The notes below the pieces were generated by a model. It had not been told where the DNA came from, did not search any database, and saw only the letters and a program-made list of their open reading frames with translations. Below are positions 16,242 through 27,761 of a stretch of DNA of 49,182 bases, one piece after another. This stretch comes from an uncultured Methylocystaceae bacterium. Lineage in GTDB: Bacteria; Pseudomonadota; Alphaproteobacteria; Rhizobiales; Beijerinckiaceae. The position numbers and the translations under genes were made by a program. Positions within the stretch are counted from its first letter, which is position 1. Each line of letters begins with the position of its first letter. The stretch covers positions 1 to 49,182 of the forward strand of contig CALMZV010000010.1 of assembly GCA_937870755.1 (NCBI GenBank), written 5' to 3'.

Positions 16242-19200
16242 TTGCCGTTTCGTCTTCGACTGAAATCCTTCGCGCGGACGGCCGCATGGGCGTTTGCGCT
16301 GGTCGCCGGCGGGCTTTGCATGGCCGCCGCGCAGGAGGGCGCGCTGCGCGATCCGGCGCGGCTCGAAGCGGTGCGCGCCGCGGTCGAGGCGGCCGCGGAC
16401 GGCGATGTCGGCGGGCTGTTCCGCGCCGTGCGCGCCGCCAATCCGGGCCAGGGCGCCATCGTCTCGATGCGCGAACTGAAGAAGGCGATGTCGGAAGGCG
16501 CCCTGAAGGTCGACACGGCGACCGCCAACGCGCTGAACGCGAAAATGAGCGCGGCGCAGAAGCGCGTGAAACAGATCATCCTGTCCACGCGCGTGGATGC
16601 GCACCGCGCGTTCGCGCGCGAGCAGCCACATGCCGCCCGCACGCTCTCGGCGGACGGCGACGTCGGGTCCTGGCGCACCTCTGACGACCTCAATTCCGAC
16701 GTCGACTGGACGGCGTTCGGGACCGACCACGCGGCGACCAGGCAATTCGTCGACGACTACTACAATCCCATGTTGCTCAAGGCGCTCGCCGGTGAGACGT
16801 CGGGCCTGGCGCTGAAGGACGATTTCGACATCGTCGTGACGCCGGAAGGCGGCGAGCGGGCGGCCGGCGTGTTCGAGACGCGCGGCGGCAAGAAGCTAGC
16901 GATGACGGTCATGACCGTCGTCACCCCCGTCGACGCCGACGGCGGGCTCGGCGCGGAGTTTCGCAGCGACATCGGCGCGGAGCTGGAGAACGCGGCGACA
17001 CAGGCGCGGCTGCGCCAGCTTGCGACCAAGCTCGGCGTCTACGAGCAGATGTTCGACGCCAAAGGTCGGTTCGATTTCGCAAACGCCGGACGCAAGCCAG
17101 CCGATCCCGAGCGCGAGCGCGCCTGGCGCCAGTTCATCGAAGCCGCCGACGACGAAGGTCTGCTGCCGTTCGACTTCAAGCTGACCAAGACCGAAACGCT
17201 GGCCGGCACATGCGTCGACATGGCCAAACACCTCCACCACGAGGCGATCGAGCAACTCCACACGCTCGACAGGAAGGGACAGATCAAGCGCATCATGAAA
17301 TATCCCGGCCGCTCGGAATGGGCCTACGGGAATTCGCATGTGTCCGGTCAACTGGTCGAGGATTACGTGGCGATGGGCGACGAACGCATGCGCCGTCTCA
17401 TCCGGCGTTCGGCCGAGTTCCACCGCACGAAGGAATCGAAGGGCAGGGACGCGAAAGAAGCGCTGGCGCGACTGATCGACGAGCTGGCCGCTGAATACCC
17501 GGATTCGCACGAACTCGGCCAGCTCGCGCTCGAAATGGTGGTGCGCCAGAGTCATCTGGCGATGCAGATCGAACTCGACCGCATCGCCAAAATGGACGAT
17601 GCCGGCGAGCGCGGTCGCCGCCTGCAGGATCTCATCGCCGATTTCGCGATCGCCGCCGACGGCGGCGCCCTCGACGCCTACGCGCGGGCCCAGATCGGCG
17701 CGTTGACCGCCTTCAAGGCCGCAAGCGACGACCCTGCGGCCTTCAAGGCGATGCGCGCCGCCCGCCGCAGCCTCGAAGACCTGAGCGCGCCGGCCAACCG
17801 TTCGCATCTCGAACGCGCGCGCGCCTTCATGCAGGAGACCGAACTCGGCCGAAAGATTCTCGACTCGCACGAGAAAGCGCTCGCGCTCGTCGACCGCGCG
17901 AAGACGACGGGCGCGAAGGCCGTTCATCAGATCGGACAGATTCGCGTGGAGGTGGACGTCGCCTACGAACGGCTCAAGGACGGCTCGCAGTTGCTGCAAT
18001 TCGTCGAAACGGCGCGCGAGAGCTGGGGCGACTATGCGCAGCAGGTCGGCGGGCCTGCGAAAGCATTCGTTTCGACCGCCGACATGCTCGGCACGTTCGT
18101 CGACGCCATCGAGGCGGTGCGCGGCGCGAAGACCGACGCCGATCTCGCCTTCGGTCTGGGCCGGCTGCTATGGGACAATTCCTCGGTCGGCGGGCTCGTC
18201 AATACGCTCTATGCGTTCGCCGTCGGCGGCGACAACGAGGCGCTGGCGAAATTCATCATGTTCGCCATGTGCCCGGAGGCCGCCGTGCCGGAACTGGTGG
18301 TCAAGATCGGCGGTTTCGTGGCGCGCGAGGGCGCCCAGCGCCTGTTCGACGCCCAGCTCGACGCGCTCTACGATGCGAGCGGCTTTGCGGGCGATCCCCC
18401 GTTCGCGGCGCTGCCGCAGTGGAAGGACAAGGACCCGTGGCTCATCGCCGATTTCGCCGGCTACGGTCCGGGCGCGCCGGCGGTCGAAACCTTTCTCGAC
18501 GATCTCCTGACGCCTGGCGGTTACCGCGCCGCCGTCGACATGATCGCCAGGAAGGGGGCGAGCGACATCGAGCGCGGCAACGAGGCGATCGCCAGGACGG
18601 CGGTCGTCAAGACGGTCTGGATGACGCTGGCGCTCGGCGACCATCTCGTGCTGAAGGACGACGGCGCGCTGGGCGAGGCGACGCAGCGCGTCAAATTGCT
18701 GACGGACGAGATCGTCGCGCTCGCCCGGCACATGGGCAAGGAGGTCGCGCGCGCGCCGGAAAATTTCGCCATGCCGGACGGCGCCTCGCCCGGCGAACAG
18801 GCCGCGCTCAACAAGCTCGTCAAGGAGCGCGACGCCTGGGTCGCAAAAGCGAAAGCCGCGATGGCGCAGGCGATCGTGCGCACGTTCGAGGAGCGCCGGC
18901 GCGCGGCCAGCGACCTGTCCGACACGGCGATGCAGGAGCGGCTGCGCGACCTGCGCGCATTGCTCGCGCGCCTTTCGATCGAGGAGCAGGGGCTCGCGCA
19001 TCTGAGCGACGAGGGCAACTACAACTTTCTCCAGCGCAACGATGCGCGCAAATACGATTTCGCGCCGTTCAGCCCCAGTCTCATTCTCGACAAGACGATC
19101 GCCGTCTCGCAGAAGGAACAGATCCGAAAGATGGTGACGGCGATCAACCGTTACCACGACGCCTATGCGCAGGTGCTTTCGCTGCGCGATGCGCTTGCGC

Positions 19201-22200
19201 AGCTCATTCAGGTCCAGACCGGCGCGCCGCCTGACAGACAACCGCTTACTGGCGCGCCGCCGCTGTGCGGCGAGCGCGCGATCGACCAGCAGAACGCGCA
19301 GGCGTTCTTCGAGAAGACGCGCACGGCCAACGAGGAGACCGCGCGCAGCCTCGCCGGGCTGAAAGGCCAGCCGCTCGCCGGCGCCTTCGACGACCGCATC
19401 CGGCGCGGCGTCAACGCCGCCATCATCGCGATGGCCGACGCCGACATGAACGCGACGATCGCGCGCGCCTGCCGCGATCTTCTGTGGCGCGTGCGCGTGT
19501 TCGACCGGCAGGCTTTCACCGACCACGCCGCGCAATCGATGCAGCGCTTCGAGGAGGCGCGGCTGAAACGCGATGCGCTATACGAGGAGTTCAAGGCCTA
19601 CTACGCCGCCATCAAGGCGCTCGCCGCGCGCATCGACATCGCGCCGCGGGCGCCGATGCAGGGCGACGACGTGCAGGCGACGCTGCGCGTCGCGGCCGCG
19701 ATTCCGGCGGAGGCGATCTGGCGCTGGACGCTGGAGGACGACGGCCGCGCGGCCGCCGCCGGCGAAGGCGAAACGTTCCGCTTCAAGGCGCCCGCGCGCG
19801 GCGCCTATGTGGTGAAAGCCGCGCTGGTCGTCGCCGGCGTTCCGTTGAAGACGTTCGCCGCCAATCTTGCCGTCGGCGCGCGCGCGGTCGTTGCGGTGTC
19901 GCTGGCGCCGGCGGCGCCGGCGCCCGGCGCGACGCTCGCCGCCGTCGCGCGGCTCTCGCCCCCGGCCGGCGATGTCGATTACGAATGGCGCTGCGACGGA
20001 TGCGCGGTCGTCAGCGCTCAGGGCGCCAACGCAACCTTGCGCGCGCCGGCGGCCGGCGGTGCGACCGCGCGCGTCGCCGTGCGCGTCGGCCCCGCGCGGT
20101 CGCTGTTGGCGCAGGGCGCGGCGTCCTTTTCGGTCACGCCGCTGAAACCCCAACCGGGCGCCGACCGGGCGCAGCCGGCGCCGCCGTCCGTCGCGCCGCA
20201 GACGCTGCTGACGCCGCCGACGCCGAGCGCGCCCCCGACAGCTGCGCAGGGCGCGCCGTCGCCGAGCGCCGCGCCAAGCGCCGTGCAAAATGCGCCCGCG
20301 ACGCCGCCGCAAGCCGCGCCGCCCGCGGCCGACGCCGCCAAACAGCCGGCCGCGACGCCCGCGCCCGACCTGCCGCTTGGAACATGGAGCCAGGCGCTCG
20401 CCGCGCGCGACAGCCATCGCAAGACCGGCGCCGCCGAGCGGCTCGCGGCGGCGCAGGCGCGCATGCGCGCGCTGTGGCAGGACGCGCACGACGACGTGAT
20501 CGGCCTGCCCGCTTTCGTCGAGCGCTACATCGCCGAATTCGAACGCATCTATCGCGAGTTCCGCGCCAGGGCGCCGGCCAAACCCGACGGCGCCCCGCCC
20601 AAGGGCGCGGACGGTTCGGCCACGCTCACCGATCTCGAAGGCGAAACGCCGTGGTCGCGCTACGCCTGCGTCGAACGCATGGACAAGGACCTCGCGGACG
20701 GCAGGAAAGCGTTGACCGCGTATCTCGCGAGCGCGCGCTCCGTCGAGCGGCTGTTCGCCACCTACGACGACGAGGCGGGATACGCCCCGGCGATGCAGGC
20801 GTTCGATGCGTTGTGGCGCGACCGGACCATCGCGCGCAGCTGGCGCACGAAGGGCGTCGACACATCCATTCGCAATCCGTGCGACGATTCGGGCAAGCCG
20901 GCTTCGCTGAAGATTCCCGGCGCGCCCGCATCGACGTCCTCACCGGCGCCCGCTGCGACCGTGCAACAAGAACCGCCGACCGTCGCTTTGTCGCTCGACG
21001 CCGCAAACGCGCGCGCGGGCGAAACGCAGGTCGTCGCCAGAGCGGCCGGCGGCGCGCCGCCCTACCGGTATAAATGGACCGGCGCGCTGCGCGAGAGCGC
21101 CGAACGCGCGACCTACGCGACGCCGCTTGCGGCGGGCGCCGAGGCGCGCGCGCGTGTGACGCTGACGGACGCGCGCGGCGCAACGGCCTCCGCCGAACTT
21201 GCGCTGCCTGCGCCAAAACTGGTCGTGGAGTTGACGAAATCCGCGCCATCGGGCGCAAGCCTGCCGGTCGGCGCGAAGGCGTCGTTCGCCGTGCGGCTGA
21301 CGGCCGACGGCAGGCCGGTGGACGCGGCCTCCTACGTGTTGCGCTGGGAGCCGTCGACCGAGGCGCGGTTCGAGCGTGCGGAAGGCGCAGGCGTCGTCGC
21401 CAACGCCGCGACTTTCGCGCGGCCCGGCAAGACGAAAGTGTGGGTCGTGGCGCTGGCGCGCGTCGGCGGGCGGCTTGCGACCGTCGGCGAATCTCCGCAG
21501 ATCGAACTCGACGTGACCGGCGCCGAAATCGCGCTGAAGGTCGACCCGGCCCAGCCGCGCGTCGGGCAGGAGGTGCGCGTGACGGCGACCGAGACGCCGG
21601 CGATCTCCGATCGCGACGCATCCTGGTGGTGGGAGGCGCGCGGGCGGACGGCGAACGCCGGCGCGACCGCCGACAGCCGCGTCTATGCGTTCGTACCCAG
21701 GGACGACAGGCCCGTCACGGTCGCGGCGCATCTGAAGGAGAAGACGCGCGGCGCCGAACTCGCGACCAAGAGCGTGACGGTCACGGCGGCGCCCTACGCG
21801 GTTTCGATCGTCAATGCGGGACCGGCGTGGGACAATTCCACCACGCGGCCCGTCGTCTGGCGACCCGGCAAGGGGCTGGTCGCGCTGGACAGGGAGATCG
21901 CGGCCGGACGGGATGTCGCGCTGCGCGCCGAGATAACGCCCGCGCCCGCCACCGCGCAGGCGCGCTACCGCTGGACGGTGGGACAGGGCGCGACCGTAAC
22001 AGGCAATCCGGCGGCGCGCGAGACGCGCGTGCAACGCGCGAGCGTCGGTCCGATCGAGGCGCGCGTGGAGGTGCGCGACGCCAACGACATCCTGCTCGGC
22101 GCCGGCGCCCTGTCCGTATCGGTCACGGTCAGCGACGCCGACATGGCGACCGGCAGGGCCAAGGCGGCGGAACTCGCAAGACTGAAGGAAGAGTCGTCCA

Positions 22201-23438
22201 GGGCGTGGGTCGACGGCGAGATCGACATCGCCTGCGACAAGGGCCGCGCCGCCACCGCGATCGATCCGGCCTTCGCGCTGGCCGCGACCTGGTGCGGCGG
22301 ACGCGACCGCATTCGCGCTCTCGCCGGCGAGAGCGAGGCGGCGCTGTCGCGCGCGCGGGCCGACAGGACGCAGATCGATCGTGCGCAAACGCTGCTCGAT
22401 CAGGCGCGCGCCATCAACTCAAGGGCACGACCGCTGACCGATCTTGCACGCAAGATCGCCGACGCGCGCGCGGCGGCGGCGTCCCAGAAGCAGGACCAGA
22501 TTCAGAAATCGGTGGAGGCGACGCCGGCTGAATCGCGCAGGCAATGCCGCGATCTGGCGATGACCGCCATCGGCAAACAGCAGGCCGGCGATCTCAAAGG
22601 CGCCGTTCCGCTCTACCAGCAATCGCTTGCCTTGTGTCCTGACCTCTGTCCCGTCATGAGCAATCTCGGAATCGCCTACAACGGGCTGGGCGAGGGCGCG
22701 GCGGCGCGCAAATGGACGAGCGCGGCCGTGCGGTGCGATCCCGACAACGCGACCTACAAGAAGAATGACGCGGTGGTGGAAGCCGCCAACAAGACGCGCG
22801 CCGACGCCGATACGACGACCAGATGCCGCGATCTCGCCTCCAAAGGCATCGCCCGCCAGCAGGCGAAGGATCACGCCGGCGCCATCGCGCTCTACAGGCA
22901 ATCGCTGGCGCTCTGTCCGAAACTCTGCCCGGCGATGAACAACATCGGAACCGCGCACGAGGCGCTCGGCGACCGCGCGGGAGCGAAACCCTGGTTCGAG
23001 GCCGCAGCGAAATGCGCTCCGGACAATCCGGTCTTCAAGAAGAATCTGGCCGCCTACCAGACGGCTGCGCCCACCGCGCCCGCCCCGCAACCGACGCAGT
23101 CCCGACTCGACGGCGTCTACATCGGCGCCATCGACGGCCAGCAGAAGAGCGCGGAACTCAAATTCGTCGTTTCGAACGGCCGCCTTTCGTTTTCGTGGAA
23201 CACCGATCCCAAGAAACGGCGATTCGTCGGCGAGATCAGGCCGGGCGGTGATTTCGTCGTGCATTTCCGCCATGTCGAGAAGGGCGCCTTCATCGAGTTC
23301 AGCGAGACGACATACACCGGCCGGATCGTCGGCGACCGCCTGTCGGGGTCGTGGCGCAACCGCCATCAGTTCACGATGGGCAAGGGCGAGATGCGCGAAC
23401 GAACGGGAACGTTCAGCGGACGACGCGCGGGCGGGTGA
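16242..23438 (+). CDS. 2398-aa exported multidomain protein: NTase-like N-terminus, Ig/PKD-like domains, TPRs, beta C-terminus
   Basis: I do not recognise this protein as a whole. A TTG start fits best: AGGGGAG precedes it and a signal peptide follows directly (residues ~1-31, ending CMAAAQ). Residues 142-155 read G-S-x9-D-V-D-W, and Asp196 sits in FDIVV. Together these match the nucleotidyltransferase-fold pattern of a GS motif, a DxD pair and a third carboxylate. Residues ~230-1120 are long and mostly helical. Residues ~1131-1300 contain two Ig/PKD-like strands-rich units, then a Pro/Ala-rich linker (~1302-1380). A helical part follows (~1384-1560), then more Ig/PKD-like units (~1580-1985; APPYRYKW is typical of PKD). 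Two TPR-like copies of 83 residues start at 2102 and 2195. A beta-rich domain (2288-2398, RLDGVYIG onward) ends the protein. The next gene follows after 24 bp. Confidence 0.75.
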   Translation: MPFRLRLKSFARTAAWAFALVAGGLCMAAAQEGALRDPARLEAVRAAVEAAADGDVGGLFRAVRAANPGQGAIVSMRELKKAMSEGALKVDTATANALNAKMSAAQKRVKQIILSTRVDAHRAFAREQPHAARTLSADGDVGSWRTSDDLNSDVDWTAFGTDHAATRQFVDDYYNPMLLKALAGETSGLALKDDFDIVVTPEGGERAAGVFETRGGKKLAMTVMTVVTPVDADGGLGAEFRSDIGAELENAATQARLRQLATKLGVYEQMFDAKGRFDFANAGRKPADPERERAWRQFIEAADDEGLLPFDFKLTKTETLAGTCVDMAKHLHHEAIEQLHTLDRKGQIKRIMKYPGRSEWAYGNSHVSGQLVEDYVAMGDERMRRLIRRSAEFHRTKESKGRDAKEALARLIDELAAEYPDSHELGQLALEMVVRQSHLAMQIELDRIAKMDDAGERGRRLQDLIADFAIAADGGALDAYARAQIGALTAFKAASDDPAAFKAMRAARRSLEDLSAPANRSHLERARAFMQETELGRKILDSHEKALALVDRAKTTGAKAVHQIGQIRVEVDVAYERLKDGSQLLQFVETARESWGDYAQQVGGPAKAFVSTADMLGTFVDAIEAVRGAKTDADLAFGLGRLLWDNSSVGGLVNTLYAFAVGGDNEALAKFIMFAMCPEAAVPELVVKIGGFVAREGAQRLFDAQLDALYDASGFAGDPPFAALPQWKDKDPWLIADFAGYGPGAPAVETFLDDLLTPGGYRAAVDMIARKGASDIERGNEAIARTAVVKTVWMTLALGDHLVLKDDGALGEATQRVKLLTDEIVALARHMGKEVARAPENFAMPDGASPGEQAALNKLVKERDAWVAKAKAAMAQAIVRTFEERRRAASDLSDTAMQERLRDLRALLARLSIEEQGLAHLSDEGNYNFLQRNDARKYDFAPFSPSLILDKTIAVSQKEQIRKMVTAINRYHDAYAQVLSLRDALAQLIQVQTGAPPDRQPLTGAPPLCGERAIDQQNAQAFFEKTRTANEETARSLAGLKGQPLAGAFDDRIRRGVNAAIIAMADADMNATIARACRDLLWRVRVFDRQAFTDHAAQSMQRFEEARLKRDALYEEFKAYYAAIKALAARIDIAPRAPMQGDDVQATLRVAAAIPAEAIWRWTLEDDGRAAAAGEGETFRFKAPARGAYVVKAALVVAGVPLKTFAANLAVGARAVVAVSLAPAAPAPGATLAAVARLSPPAGDVDYEWRCDGCAVVSAQGANATLRAPAAGGATARVAVRVGPARSLLAQGAASFSVTPLKPQPGADRAQPAPPSVAPQTLLTPPTPSAPPTAAQGAPSPSAAPSAVQNAPATPPQAAPPAADAAKQPAATPAPDLPLGTWSQALAARDSHRKTGAAERLAAAQARMRALWQDAHDDVIGLPAFVERYIAEFERIYREFRARAPAKPDGAPPKGADGSATLTDLEGETPWSRYACVERMDKDLADGRKALTAYLASARSVERLFATYDDEAGYAPAMQAFDALWRDRTIARSWRTKGVDTSIRNPCDDSGKPASLKIPGAPASTSSPAPAATVQQEPPTVALSLDAANARAGETQVVARAAGGAPPYRYKWTGALRESAERATYATPLAAGAEARARVTLTDARGATASAELALPAPKLVVELTKSAPSGASLPVGAKASFAVRLTADGRPVDAASYVLRWEPSTEARFERAEGAGVVANAATFARPGKTKVWVVALARVGGRLATVGESPQIELDVTGAEIALKVDPAQPRVGQEVRVTATETPAISDRDASWWWEARGRTANAGATADSRVYAFVPRDDRPVTVAAHLKEKTRGAELATKSVTVTAAPYAVSIVNAGPAWDNSTTRPVVWRPGKGLVALDREIAAGRDVALRAEITPAPATAQARYRWTVGQGATVTGNPAARETRVQRASVGPIEARVEVRDANDILLGAGALSVSVTVSDADMATGRAKAAELARLKEESSRAWVDGEIDIACDKGRAATAIDPAFALAATWCGGRDRIRALAGESEAALSRARADRTQIDRAQTLLDQARAINSRARPLTDLARKIADARAAAASQKQDQIQKSVEATPAESRRQCRDLAMTAIGKQQAGDLKGAVPLYQQSLALCPDLCPVMSNLGIAYNGLGEGAAARKWTSAAVRCDPDNATYKKNDAVVEAANKTRADADTTTRCRDLASKGIARQQAKDHAGAIALYRQSLALCPKLCPAMNNIGTAHEALGDRAGAKPWFEAAAKCAPDNPVFKKNLAAYQTAAPTAPAPQPTQSRLDGVYIGAIDGQQKSAELKFVVSNGRLSFSWNTDPKKRRFVGEIRPGGDFVVHFRHVEKGAFIEFSETTYTGRIVGDRLSGSWRNRHQFTMGKGEMRERTGTFSGRRAGG
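22545..23072 (+). repeat. Two tandem TPR-like coding units
   Basis: Unit 1 (22545-22793) and unit 2 (22824-23072) each encode ~83 residues. Both open with CRDLA and share QSLALCP, LCP, an N-(L/I)-G helix turn, and a C-x-PDN ending before KKN. Conserved cysteines in both copies suggest disulfides, unusual for cytoplasmic TPRs but sensible in an exported protein. The pair probably arose by internal duplication. Confidence 0.75.
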
Positions 23439-23462
23439 GCCGCGCGACAGGAGGGGAATGCG

Positions 23463-23984
23463 ATGCGCATCGGATGGGGCGGGCGCGCCGGCGCGGCGCT
23501 GATGTTCGTCGCGGCGCTGGCGTCGGCCGGCGCGGCGTTCGCGCAGTCGAAATGGACGCGCTGGGTCGGCTGGAAATTCGGAACGACCATCGCTTATCCC
23601 GCCGACCTCTTCTCGCCTCTGCCGGAGCCGGACGCGCACGACGGCCGCACGTTCGTCGCCCGCGACGGCGCGCGCATCGCAGCTTTCGGCGAGTTCGCCG
23701 GCTTCCGCACGATCGGCCAGATCCACGCCGCGCGCGTGAGCGGCCCGGACTATGGCCAGGTCACATATCGCGCACGCGGAAAAACATGGTCGGTCGCCTC
23801 CGGTCTGCGCGATCGCGAGGGCGGGCGGGAGGTGTTTTACGAACGCTCGGTCGTTCAGCCGGACGGGCAGGCGATCCACACCGTCGTCATCGCTTATCCG
23901 GAAAGCGCGCACGCCATCTACGACAGGCTCGTCGCGCGCATCGTCGCGCCGCTCGACGCCAGCCGCTATGCGCCGCCGCGTTGA
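23463..23984 (+). CDS. Exported protein of unknown function, PsbP/DUF1795-like in outline
   Basis: A 173-aa protein with a signal peptide (residues 1-27, ending AFAQS). The mature ~145 residues run WVGWKFGTTIAYPADLF, a DGRTF strand, a KTW-x-V-x-SG strand, VFYERSV, and a final helix after VIAYPES. This order resembles small exported domains that begin with 'YPADLF/VSVP' strands and end in a helix, as in DUF1795/PsbP-like folds; the N-terminal domain of the 1558-aa protein has a similar outline. AGGAGG precedes the ATG. It is 24 bp after the 2398-aa gene and likely in its operon. Confidence 0.7.
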   Translation: MRIGWGGRAGAALMFVAALASAGAAFAQSKWTRWVGWKFGTTIAYPADLFSPLPEPDAHDGRTFVARDGARIAAFGEFAGFRTIGQIHAARVSGPDYGQVTYRARGKTWSVASGLRDREGGREVFYERSVVQPDGQAIHTVVIAYPESAHAIYDRLVARIVAPLDASRYAPPR

Positions 23985-24007
23985 CCTCGCGCGGAACGCA
24001 CGACGCT

Positions 24008-24874
24008 TCAGGTCAGCGTCGGAAAGACGTGCACGATCTGGCTGTCGTCTTCCGCGCCGTGTCCCGCGGCCGAGGCCTTCCGGAACAATCCGTGCGCGAC
24101 GCGCGCGAGCGGCGTGGCCGCGCCGGCCTGTTCGCCCGCCGTCAGGACGATGCCGAGGTCCTTGACGAAAATGTCGATCGCGCTGGTCACGTCCGGATTG
24201 TCGCGGATCATGCGCGGACCGCGATCCTTCAGCATCCAGCTCGTCGCCGCCGAACCGCTCATGATGTCGAGCACGATGGCGGGGTCGACGCCCATGGTCC
24301 TTGCGAGCGCGAGCGCCTCGCCCGCGGCCGCAATGTGCACGCCGCACAGAAGCTGGTTGATCGTTTTCACGGTCGCGCCCTGTCCGGCGCTCTCGCCCAC
24401 ATGTCGCAACCGCGACCCCATCGCCGCCAGCAGCGGCTGGAACCGGTCGAACGTGGCCTGCGGCGCAGCCGCCATGATGGTGAGCGTTCCCTCGCGCGCG
24501 CCGACCACGCCGCCGGACACCGGCGCATCGACGAAGGCGCGGCCGGTGGCCTCGATCCGTCTGGCGAGATCGGCCACCGCCTGCGGCGGACAGGTCGCCA
24601 TCAGGATCACGCCGGCGTCGGGCGCGAGCGCTTCGAGCGCGCCGTTCTCGAACAGGATCGTTTCGGCCTGCGCGATGGCGACCACCATCAGAACGAGCGC
24701 GTCGGCGCCGCGCGCGGCCTCGGCCGCGCTCGCGGCGCCGCGACCGCCGGCGGCCGCGAACGCCGTCGCCGCCTCGGCGCGCACGTCGTAGCCCGCGACC
24801 GGGAAACCGGCCTTCACGAGATTGATCGCCATCGGCGCGCCCATGGAGCCGAGGCCGACGAAACCAGCTTTCAT
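24008..24874 (-). CDS. NAD(P)-dependent beta-hydroxyacid dehydrogenase (3-hydroxyisobutyrate/L-threonate dehydrogenase type)
   Basis: A 288-aa member of the beta-hydroxyacid dehydrogenase family. The N-terminal GLGSMGAPMA (residues ~7-16) binds the dinucleotide. DAPVSGG is the substrate-binding segment, and the GATVKTINQLL stretch carries the catalytic lysine. The VHIAAAGEALALA and AIDIFVKDLGIV segments are closer to L-threonate dehydrogenase (LtnD)-like proteins than to classical 3-hydroxyisobutyrate dehydrogenases, but the substrate is not certain. It stands alone: it converges on the 173-aa gene (23 bp between the stops), and the tRNA lies upstream. Cytoplasmic. Confidence 0.85.
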   Translation of the reverse strand: MKAGFVGLGSMGAPMAINLVKAGFPVAGYDVRAEAATAFAAAGGRGAASAAEAARGADALVLMVVAIAQAETILFENGALEALAPDAGVILMATCPPQAVADLARRIEATGRAFVDAPVSGGVVGAREGTLTIMAAAPQATFDRFQPLLAAMGSRLRHVGESAGQGATVKTINQLLCGVHIAAAGEALALARTMGVDPAIVLDIMSGSAATSWMLKDRGPRMIRDNPDVTSAIDIFVKDLGIVLTAGEQAGAATPLARVAHGLFRKASAAGHGAEDDSQIVHVFPTLT

Positions 24875-25054
24875 GGTCCTGCCCCTCGCTGCAGCGTGAG
24901 TGCGCGAACGTAGGCGAACATCGCAACAATGGCGAGCGTGGCCGGGTGGAACGGCGCGCGCGAACCACTCGACGTTTCATGCCGCGCGCGGCGCCGTGCG
25001 TCAGTCGGAAGGATTGCGCCGGGGACGACGCTGGAAATCAGGCGGGCGGAATTT

Positions 25055-25130
<76 letters not shown>

Positions 25131-25168
25131 ACGCATTCGCCGGCCTTGGGGCGCCGGCGGCTGGCGGC

Positions 25169-25197
25169 TGTATAGTGCAAAGCACCGGCCGCCACAA
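25169..25197 (-). promoter_or_regulatory. Predicted promoter of the tRNA-Ala gene
   Basis: On the minus strand: TTGTGG (25197-25192), a 17-bp spacer, then TATACA (25174-25169). This would start transcription about 30-35 bp before the tRNA. The adjacent FYDLN gene on the same strand could also read into the tRNA. Confidence 0.5.
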
Positions 25198-25207
25198 GCC
25201 TCTACGT

Positions 25208-25579
25208 TCAGCCTTCCTCGTCGTCTTCCAGATCGCTGTCGATCAGGTCCGACACGTCGTCGCTGTCTTCTTCTTCCTCTTCGAGGAACGTGTCGTCCTC
25301 GGCCGATTCGTCGTCCTCGATCTCGATGTCGACATCCGCCGCGGCGGTCTTGTCGCTTTCGGCGTCGGCGTCTTCGAGCGTGACCATGTCGGCGCCGGCT
25401 TCGGCTTCCGTATCCTCCTCGTCGTCGGCTACGGCGGCGCGCTGGGCGGCGCGCGTGGGCTGGGCGGCCTGGAACACGGCGCCGCACTTCGGGCAGAGAA
25501 TCGGATCCTTGTTCAGGTCGAAGAATTTCGTGCCGCAGCTGAGGCACTGCCGCTTGTTTCCGAGCTCGGGTTTGGCCAC
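25208..25579 (-). CDS. TIGR02300 family protein (FYDLN acid domain)
   Basis: A 123-aa protein, typical in size and layout for TIGR02300. The N-terminal zinc ribbon has CLSC (residues ~12-15) and CPKC (~29-32), with KFFDLN-KDP between them, the 'FYDLN' motif after which the domain is named. The rest is very acidic, with runs of Asp/Glu. The function is unknown; the ribbon plus acidic tail suggests a nucleic-acid or protein-binding role in the cytoplasm. It is widespread in alphaproteobacteria, often next to tRNA-Ala and aroA, as here. Confidence 0.92.
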   Translation of the reverse strand: MAKPELGNKRQCLSCGTKFFDLNKDPILCPKCGAVFQAAQPTRAAQRAAVADDEEDTEAEAGADMVTLEDADAESDKTAAADVDIEIEDDESAEDDTFLEEEEEDSDDVSDLIDSDLEDDEEG

Positions 25580-25623
25580 GTTCGGTCCCCTCGCGCCTTC
25601 GTCTCGTTTTGTGATCGGGGCTC

Positions 25624-27750
<2,127 letters not shown>

Positions 27751-27761
27751 TTTCCCGCAGC

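Noticed and set aside
23982-24015. TGACCT...AGGTCA inverted repeat between two convergent genes
   Set aside because: Only 6 bp with a 22-nt loop and no T-run; expected by chance.
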